From Dermacentor variabilis (taxonomy: Eukaryota; Arthropoda; Arachnida; Ixodida; Ixodidae), in contig NC_134570.1 of the NCBI RefSeq assembly GCF_050947875.1, forward strand, positions 226,719,265-226,783,264: a stretch of 64,000 bases of DNA, written 5' to 3'. Of the stretch, positions 56,468-64,000 are shown one piece after another. Under the pieces are notes generated by a model, which did not search any database, was not told the origin of the DNA, and saw nothing but the letters and a program-made list of their open reading frames with translations. Made by a program: the position numbers and the translations under genes. Numbering within the stretch: the stretch's first letter is position 1; each line of letters begins with the position of its first letter.

Positions 56468-57772
56468 ATATTTTCACAAGCAACAGATAAATTTGTTAAT
56501 TTTCGCTTTTAATTCCTGTTGCCTCTGCTTGCTCCCTTAGTAGATAGATCGTTTGATGCCTCAACTCCTTGCGACTCTTGTTTCCAGCTGCCAACTTTGC
56601 ATGAAAAGTGCTGTACAATTAAAGAAAAACCAGACAAGGTAACGGATGACATTCATTTTTCTAGTGGGTTTAACGGTTATTGCAGGTTTCGATGATGGAT
56701 GCTGTTTCGCATTATTTTATTTTCCACCTGATCTAACCATATCGCGGGTATATGGTTCCGAGGATCTGCCAGCGTCGGGGTGAGCTGTCACTCAACCAAA
56801 TAATGAAGCAAAAGCAAAAGTAAAACGCAACTGGCGTTTTCTCCGGTCAGAACTCATTCTACGAGCATACAGACCAGCTGACTACGAACCGAATCCCTTT
56901 CCTGGTTCCTGGATCAGTTTAAACAAAGAACATTGAACTAGCAAAGCAACAGCGATGCGCACGACTGTTGAACGCATCTAGAGTTACTCATCGCGCGGGC
57001 ACCGTATCTATGAGAAAACTGGCCTTCATATTCTAGGAGTTGCTGATAACTACCGCCATCCAAAAAGAGTGAAAAAGGCCATAGAATGTTAGCCGCTGAA
57101 TAGCTGTCAAGTCTCAAGATTGATATAGCGGCGCTTTAGGATGGTGTGTGAGGAGTGGTGGCGTGGGTGGGGAGAGGGAAATATGCCAATTTCGTGGGGG
57201 ATCAGCCCCCCCCCTCCCCCGCGCTGGGTTTGTGCCTGAATAGGTCATGAGGGCTCTGTACAAGGCGTCAGTGCTCACCTATACAAGCGAACCATCCTTT
57301 GCAGAAGCAGGTTACCACACTTGAGGGCCTGTCACTGTTCGCCCAGATTTTGGTGATGTTCAAGCGCATGGTCCTCAGTAAAATGAAGTGAATGAGGTGC
57401 ACAATGCAGGATCCAGTTCTTGACATAATAAAACTTAGATGAGTCAGTATGGTAAGGTAACCATCCTTGCTAATTATAGCTTCTTCTTATTCTACTTTAC
57501 ATGTTGCTTCAAGCATTCCGTAGACACCACAAGTATACAGAAGGCAGAACTGAGATCTATAATTGTGACATTGCGGTCTAATATTCAGTGGCGACATATA
57601 TGGCTGTTCATACATGAGCAGTCCTCCTGATACCTGAAGACAGCTCAGGGACACAATCGCTTTTTAAGTCAGCTTAAAATCGCGTCTCCATTTTCTACTC
57701 CCTATGATTACGTTTTCTGCTGTTGCACATCAGAAGAGCACATGTGGTTCTGACCTGTGTGTTCTTATGCAG

Positions 57773-57909
57773 GTGATCTGATGGATGGTCCTCCGTAGTA
57801 AAGGCGGCAATCCCGCGAAAGCATGTCTTCCTCGACGAGGCCCCCAGGCCGGTCCACTCTGGCTAGGTCCAAAAGCCTGCGCCTGCCCAGACCTACCGTG
57901 CAGCAGCAG
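57773..57909 (+). CDS. Candidate first coding exon of a host gene
   Basis: Bounded by a 3' splice site (TTCTTATGCAG ending 57772) and a consensus donor (CAG|GTGAGTAAG at 57910). Coding starts at ATG 57823, with A at -3 and an in-frame TAA upstream (57799-57801), so the start is well defined. The 29 codons (MSSSTRPPGRSTLARSK, then LRLPRPTVQQQ) end in phase 0. A five-codon upstream frame (57781-57798) precedes it. The peptide is basic and Ser/Pro-rich, like a disordered N-terminus. Product unknown; the next exon is not identified. Confidence 0.55.
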
Positions 57910-60134
57910 GTGAGTAAGGGTGGCACTCTTGATAGCTTCTGTTGCGAATCACGACCTGGCGTCCGCACGTGCGATGCCTTTTAGGGACACAAAAGAGAAA
58001 CACTAAATCAGCTTAGACTGATAGTCTTCTTTTGCTAATGTCCTGGCATATAATAGGTTGGTTACTGGAAGAGGAAATGAAGATAAAAGTTCCATTTCTT
58101 TAATTTCATGCCAAAACCACAGCAACCTGGCTAACTGGACGAGTTTGTGTGGATTCATAGTTAAGAAAATTGTGAAGTCACGAAGACAACAGACAAAAAA
58201 CAGCACGAGCACTTACTAACCATTGAAAATATTTTGCTAGAGACTTGCGTATATAAGTTAAACTGACATATTTAAATGAATTCAAAAGAAAGCTTTTGTG
58301 TACAACATTCCTATGACATGTGTTGCAAGATATATAGGATAGATGTGTCAGTGCGTGAATGAGTACCTAAGACAACACAGAAATTCTTTGAAAGCAGCAT
58401 AGTTTTGAATTTGTATCTACACTGTCAAGGTTTCTGCTGCTCCCAAGGATTATATGAAATCAAGATTCTGTTTGTGGACTGACTAGCATTTGAAATTGTC
58501 AAGGCATTTTTCATCAAGGACTACAAAATCATGTGCGTGAACATTTCTTTATACTTGGGATGCCAATGGATGCACAAATGTATGCATGTGATCATTTGTG
58601 CCAGTGGTACCGCTATACCAGACGAGTTTTGGTACCTTACTCACCTGGCATGGGGAGCCAACTGTGTTCTGTTAAATGACATTTCATGTGGCAACTGCTG
58701 ATACTTATTCAAATCATTGAATATATTTATATTATTGGGTGCAGTTTTGCCTAAGGCAGTGTAAATACCTGCAGTTAGTGGTGTAGCTGCTGCGTAGCCT
58801 GTGCCAGCAAAAGCTTGCGCTACTGTTGGTCTGCACTCGCAATGGAGAGGATAGAAATATCGACGTCACTGGTGCAGTATTTCATATTTATTTCGGTACT
58901 GCCACACTGGGCCACCCACAGTGCCAAAGTACTGCAGGCTCTAGCCCCCAAGGTGATTTTGCTTAGAGAAAATTTTTTTGTTTAAGATGCCACATTTTAA
59001 GATAGCGCAGACTAAACGGAAGAGGGACCCAAGAACCACATCGCCAGACTATGTGTAGCAACGTCTGCTTCGATCATGAGCGCCTGGTGAGTGGTTTAGT
59101 GACCATCTAGCAAATTAAATTTATTACGTAGGATGTTGATAAAGTTGTAGCCGACAATTCTGCGGCGCTACATTACTGGTACAATGGGTACATGAGCTCG
59201 GGCTGCTAGCCACCGGAGCATCTTAACCATTTACCCCCAGTAAAGCTGGGGGAAAGAGGGGAGTATTCAGGCATTCGTAATTCAGGCAAATCGTAATTGC
59301 GAAATCTTCGAATGGGTTGTGCATTGCTTGCAAGGAGCTATTGAATAATCTGCGGCTAGCAGAAAGCGTGGCACAAGAGGAGGCTAGCTCAGTGCTCGCA
59401 TCTGGAATGTTCTTCAAGGTGGATGCGATTGAACAGTGCTGTGAAGAATAGAACTAGTTTTCCACTCCACTCTCACGGTGAAGATTCCTTTATTCCACAG
59501 GGACATTGTAGCAGCACACACATCATATTTGAGTCTAAGTGCATTTCATTCAGAAAGGTTTGAAGCCCCCATGTTGCAAGAATGTTAACACTTTTGTGGA
59601 ATATTGAAAGAGGACCATGAAGTAATTGCAATAAAGCATAGTTTTAGCCAAACTGAATCTTTTTGCTACAAAACTGCTCTGCAATGTGCAAGTTACCGAA
59701 TTGCAACTGCTTTAAATGCACTTGAATCGTGCCAGTGGAGGCCTTGCCACAAATGTTGCAGCCACGAAAGTGGCCATGACATATGTCATCATGAGACCAT
59801 AAAAAATTGACTGGGTCTATTTTGTCTATTGATGAGTAGTTTCCTAAAATGCCTATGAGCAAAAGTGCTGCAAATTACAATAAAACCTAGATATCAGCAG
59901 GTGCGTGCAATACTTGGTTGATATTTACTCAAATTGAGTGTGAGAATTTTGTGCACAAGAAGTGAAAACTGCCCAAGATTGAAGAGGAACTTGAAAGTTT
60001 CTAAATATGCTTATTGCAGATAATCAGTTTGATGAAATTTGGCCAGAATGCAGACCACATTTTCTGGAAGTGTAAAACAGTTTCCTGCTGCGTAGGTTAC
60101 GGCACCCTTTGGAGGTTTCTCCTCCAGGCTAGAG

Positions 60135-60173
60135 TTACTGTATGTGGCTCTCGCGGGGAGCCATATACAGTAA
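60135..60173. repeat. Hairpin, 16-bp arms
   Basis: TTACTGTATGTGGCTC and GAGCCATATACAGTAA pair at 15 of 16 positions around a 7-nt loop. It may be a miniature element or an inverted-repeat end. No coding context. Confidence 0.65.
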
Positions 60174-61759
60174 TGCTACTTCAGGCAGGCTTTCTTTACT
60201 GCATGATGAGATTTAGCTACAGCTGTTCCAGCGATTCCTGCCTGCCCGCTCGATTTGTGATCTCAGTGCCTTTGTGGCCATAACTGGAGCACATGCTCTC
60301 GCATCCGCTCATATGTGGAGTGGAAGCAGCCTGGTGCCAGCTCAGCCAAGGCTCGTCTGTTGTTACACCAGGGAAGCTGGGCCTCATCAGTTGAGCATGA
60401 ATGACACCGCTACCATGCCTCAATTATAATCATTTTTCGACATTTTCTGGTGGGCCTTTATTATTTTACTCATGAAAATAGAATGTTGAAGCATAATTTT
60501 ACAGCCAACACCAAAAAAATATTTTTTAAAGGAACAATGCGATTTCTTTTACCCTCGTGAAGAGTAATTTGCAACAAAAATGCAAAAAAAATTGTATAGT
60601 ATGATTACTTTTCTTGCATTTCCCTTTAATTGGACCCTATAAAACCAGATATCATGACAAAATTTATTTATTTTTCCCCAAGCATTGTGTAGTGTAATTT
60701 CACGCCATTTTTATGTTTATGCATTATACTTTTCACAAGCTATGCCACAATTCGAAGAGCTGTTAATTTGGATTCACATTACGAGGCTTTCGCTCATTGA
60801 CGCGACTAGAACAGGGGCAACATTTGATGCTGGTTGAGATGGTGAGGGTTGCTCGACATAGCTATGCCACATACCCAGTGGCACAACAATGGGGCAGCCC
60901 ACATTTAACAAGTTCAAATCAACCATTGTATGTCATGTGTTTTTCCATTAAAAAAGGTGTTTTGTGCTTATACAATGCAACTTGTCTCTCCCAGTGCTAT
61001 AAATTGCTTTGTCTTAACACTCTGCTTCACTGATCAGTAGTGGTAAGCCATATTCAGAAATGCAAGGCATGTACTTTTATGTGTAACTGTACATTGTGTT
61101 TAAATATCTACTTGACGTTTCAAGCCCTGTGTTGAAAACAAAGCATAATTTATAGCTTAACACAAAAGTAGTGGCAAGTTTTGGAATATTAAGTTAAGTC
61201 ATATCCAGTAAATCAATTGTCACTTTACCTATTCCTTGAAATCTGTAATTTCATCTGCACTTCGGTGTTTTGCAGTAGTGGAAGGTAATATCTTACGACC
61301 TTCTTCTGTTGACCTATGCATGTCTAAATTGGCCACATCACGTAGCACTCTAGATAGCATTCAAACAGTCCTCTTAAGATGAGATTTGTATTTTTTAATG
61401 CACATGTCAGGCCTGAACTACTTGCAGCGAGTAGATAAGTTTGCGTGAGGTTATAAAATTTCTCCCTGCATGTGGGCCATTCCTTCAGCACTTATTCTCA
61501 CTGCTATACCTGCTCTCGCAGACTTTCTTCCAAACAAGGGCAGACTGCTTTGACGCGTGCGTCACAACCACACCTTGGGCTTAGTAGCACTGCACATAGA
61601 AAGAAGGAGTAAAACACAGCTTTGTGCTTACAACATTTCTTGAAGGTACAGTTTTGTTCATCATCATCATCATCATCATCAGCAGCCTGATTACGCCCAC
61701 TGCAGGACAAAGGCCTCTCCCATACTTCTCCAACTACCCCGGTCATGTAATAATTGTGG

Positions 61760-62235
61760 TCATGTTGTCCCTGCAAACTTCTTAATCTCATCCGCCCACC
61801 TAACTTTCTGCCGCCCTCTGCTACGCTTCCCTTCCCTTGGAATCCATTCCGTAGCTCTTAATGACCATCGGTTATCTTCTCTCCTCATGATGTGTCCTGC
61901 CATTGCCCATTTCTTTTTCTTGATTTCAACTAAGATATCAGAAACTCGTGTTTGTTCCCTCACCCAATCTGCTCTTTTCTTATACTTTAACGTTACACCT
62001 ATCATTCTTTTTTCCATAGCTCGTTGCCTCATCCTCAATTTAAGTAGAACCCTTTCGTAAGCGTCCAGGTTTCTGCTCCGTACATGAGTACTGGTAAGAC
62101 ACAGCTGTTATCTACTTTTCTCTTGAGAGATAATGGCAACCTGCTGTTCATGATCTGAGAATTCCTGCCAAACGCACCCCAGCCCATTCTTATTCTTCTG
62201 ATTATTTCGGTCTCATGATCCGGATCCGCAGTCAC
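61760..62235 (-). pseudogene. RTE C-terminal region, copy C
   Basis: 62235-62035 gives RRIRMGWGAFGRNSQIMNSR and VLMYGAETWTLTK. 62038-61760 gives RREDNRWSLRATEWIPREGK and RGRQKVRWADEIKKFAGTT. A small frameshift at about 62036 separates them. Confidence 0.88.
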
Positions 62236-62368
62236 TACCTGCCCTAGTAGATGTATTCCCTTACCACTTCCAATGCCTTCCGAGACTGTTAAATATTACT
62301 TTAGTTTTCTGCAGATTAATTTTTAGACCCACCCTCCGGCTTTGCCTCTCCAGGTCAGTGAGTATGCA

Positions 62369-63475
62369 TTACAGTTGGTCCCCTGAGTTGCTAAGCAAGG
62401 CAATATCATCAGCGAATCGCAAGTTACTAAGGTATTCTCCGTTAACTCTTATCCCGAATTCTTCCCAATCCAGGTCTCTGAATACCTCCTGTAAACACGC
62501 TGTGAATAGCATTGAAGAGATCGTATCTCCCTGCCTGACGCCTTTCTTTACTGCGATTTCGTTGCTTTCTTTATGGAGGACTACGGTGGTTGTGGAGACG
62601 CTATAGATATCTTTCAGTATTTTTACATACGGCTCGTCTACACCCTGATTCCGCAATGCCTCCATGACTGCTGAGGTTTCGACAAAATCAAACGCTTTCT
62701 CGTAATCAATGAAAGCTATATATGAGGGTTGGTTATATTCTGCACATTTCTCTATCATTTGATTGATAGTGTGAATATGGTCTATTTTTGAGTAGCCTTT
62801 ACGGAATCCTGCCTGGTCCTTTGGTTGACATAAGTCTAAGGTGTTCCTGATTCTATTTACGATTACCTTAGTAAATACTTTGTAGGCAATGGACAGTAAG
62901 CTGATTGGTCTATAATTTTTCAAGTCTTTGGCGTCCCCTTTCTTATGGATGAGGATTATGCTAGCGTTTTTCCAAGATTCCGGTACGTTCGAAGTCATGA
63001 GGTATTGCGTATACAGGGTGGCGAGTTTCTCTAGAACAATCTGCCCACCATCCTTCAACAAATCTGCTGTTACCTGATCCTCCCCAGCTGCCTTCCCCCT
63101 TTGCATAGCTCCTAAGGCTTTCTTTACTTCTTCCGGCGTTACTTGTGGGATGTCAAATTCATCTAGACTATTCCCTCTTCCATTTTCGTCGTGGGTGCCA
63201 CTGGTACTGTATTAATCTCTATAGAACTCTTCAGCCACTTGAACTATCTCATCCATATTAGTAATGATATTGTCGGCTTTGTCTCTTAACGCATACATCT
63301 GATTCTTGCCTATTGCTAGTTTCTTCTTCACTGCTTTTAGGCTTCCTCCGTTCCTGAGAGCATTTTCAATTCTATCCATATTATACTTGCTTATGTCAGC
63401 TGTCTTACGCTTGTTGATTAACTTCGAAAGTTCTGCCAGTTCTATTCTAGCTGTAGGGCACGGAGCAAGAAACAT
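62369..63475 (-). pseudogene. RTE reverse transcriptase, copy C
   Basis: 63475-63212 covers the linker (LAELSKLINKRKTADISKYN). 63106-62369 covers the polymerase: LLKDGGQIVLEKLATLYTQ, AFIDYEKAFD, KKGVRQGDTISSM and the catalytic RFADDIALL, continuous for 245 codons. This is the best-preserved RTE polymerase in the window. The two frames are separated near 63200 by a stop and shift. Confidence 0.9.
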
Positions 63476-63771
63476 TTAAGAGTGGAAACTCTGCTGTTTG
63501 CGACGACCAGAAAAGGTCACAATCCCGCGGAGCCGTTATCGTGATGCGGCGCCTGGCAACCTGGAAAGAAATTATCGCCGTTGAGGGCACGCTGGTGCCG
63601 CCTGCCCGGACGCTGCATATTATTTTTTTTCGCTGTGGCTTCTACGACGCGCCACATGGCGCCGCCACTGTATATGGCCCCTTCGGCGCATACAACAATT
63701 GTTACCTTATCTGGTCGCCCGCGCTCGCTCGCGCTGACGGGAGTTTCACTTCCTAAATGTCTTACTCCGTG
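63459..63771. mobile_element. hAT-like MITE in RTE copy C
   Basis: A 313-bp non-coding insert. The ends CACGGAGCAAGAAACATTTA and, in reverse complement, CACGGAGTAAGACATTTAGG form an imperfect inverted repeat of about 31 bp. It is flanked by CTGTAGGG (63451-63458) and CTGTAAGG (63772-63779), an 8-bp duplication with one change. Copy A shows the uninterrupted site at about 2602-2616. Confidence 0.9.
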
Positions 63772-64000
63772 CTGTAAGGTTAGAGGCTTTCATACATTGG
63801 CGTTTCTTGATCGGATCTTTCGTCTCCTGCGATAGTTTACTGGTATCCTGCCTGATGGAGTTACCACCGACTTCCATTGCACACTCCTTAATGATGCCCA
63901 CAAAATTGTTGTTCATTGCTTCAACACGAAGGTCCTCTTCCTGAGTTAAAGCCGAATATCTGTTCTGTAGCTTGATCTGGAATTCCTCTATTTTCCCTCA

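Larger units (their letters stand above)
56472..61658. other. Long low-feature stretch
   Basis: About 5.2 kb with no transposon ends and no long frames. The only supported items are the exon at 57773-57909 and the hairpin at 60135-60173. It may be intronic sequence of the gene to which that exon belongs. Confidence 0.5.
61659..64000 (-). mobile_element. RTE-clade LINE, copy C, runs off the window
   Basis: Minus strand. The 3' tail is (ATC)n on the plus strand at 61659-61680. Coding runs rightward to 64000, where it aligns with about position 2385 of copy A, so more of the element lies outside. A 313-bp MITE interrupts it at 63459-63771. The catalytic box is intact. Confidence 0.92.

Noticed and set aside
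59041..59100. Possible exon ending in CTG|GTGAGTGG
   Set aside because: The donor looks good but upstream frames contain stops and no acceptor pairs with it.
1..64000. CRISPR arrays, bacterial operons, rRNA genes
   Set aside because: No regularly spaced identical repeats, ribosome-binding-site gene clusters or rRNA-like sequence seen.

Overview
This window looks like repeat-rich intergenic DNA from a chelicerate nuclear genome, most likely a hard tick. The reasons are a Ruka-like tRNA-derived SINE, RTE/BovB-type LINEs ending in (GAT)n tails, a Penelope-like element (PLE), and many families of short DNA transposons. The tick assignment is inference; no species marker is present. No bacterial features, CRISPR arrays or rRNA genes are seen. 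Almost every long reading frame belongs to a decayed mobile element.

Layout: 574-1861 is a decayed mariner. 2004-4424 is RTE copy A (+). 5894-6086 is a hAT-like MITE. 6430-8795 is Gypsy-1 (-), lacking both LTRs. 8796-11030 holds two RNase-H LINE fragments in opposite orientations. 12037-12719 and 16464-17133 are MITE-like inverted-repeat elements. 17557-23540 is Gypsy-2, with both LTRs (the 3' one truncated), interrupted by a 188-bp hAT MITE. 23620-26645 is a 3-kb inverted-repeat element with two exon-like reading frames. 28686-31427 is a SINE split by a 2.5-kb non-autonomous LTR element. 32266-35422 holds two Tigger/pogo remnants, one carrying a 160-bp near-perfect palindrome. 35554-35823 is a fold-back of two tRNA-like arms. 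37420-41174 is RTE copy B, split by a Kolobok-like element with a THAP domain. 42284-43220 is a TTAA-flanked MITE. 44281-49269 is a Tigger element containing a PLE, which itself contains a solo Gypsy-2 LTR. 50473-51054 is a solo LTR. 51411-56467 is Gypsy-3 with short LTRs. 56472-61658 is quieter DNA with one convincing host-type coding exon (57773-57909). 61659-64000 is RTE copy C (-), which runs off the window and is split by a 313-bp hAT-like MITE.

The elements do not form an operon or pathway. The value of the window is its nesting: target-site duplications (TTAA, 8 bp, ATAT, AACC, 12-14 bp) order many insertions in time and fix element boundaries precisely. The best host-gene signal is the 29-codon first coding exon at 57823-57909. 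The most notable mobile element is the TTAA-flanked THAP element inside RTE copy B.
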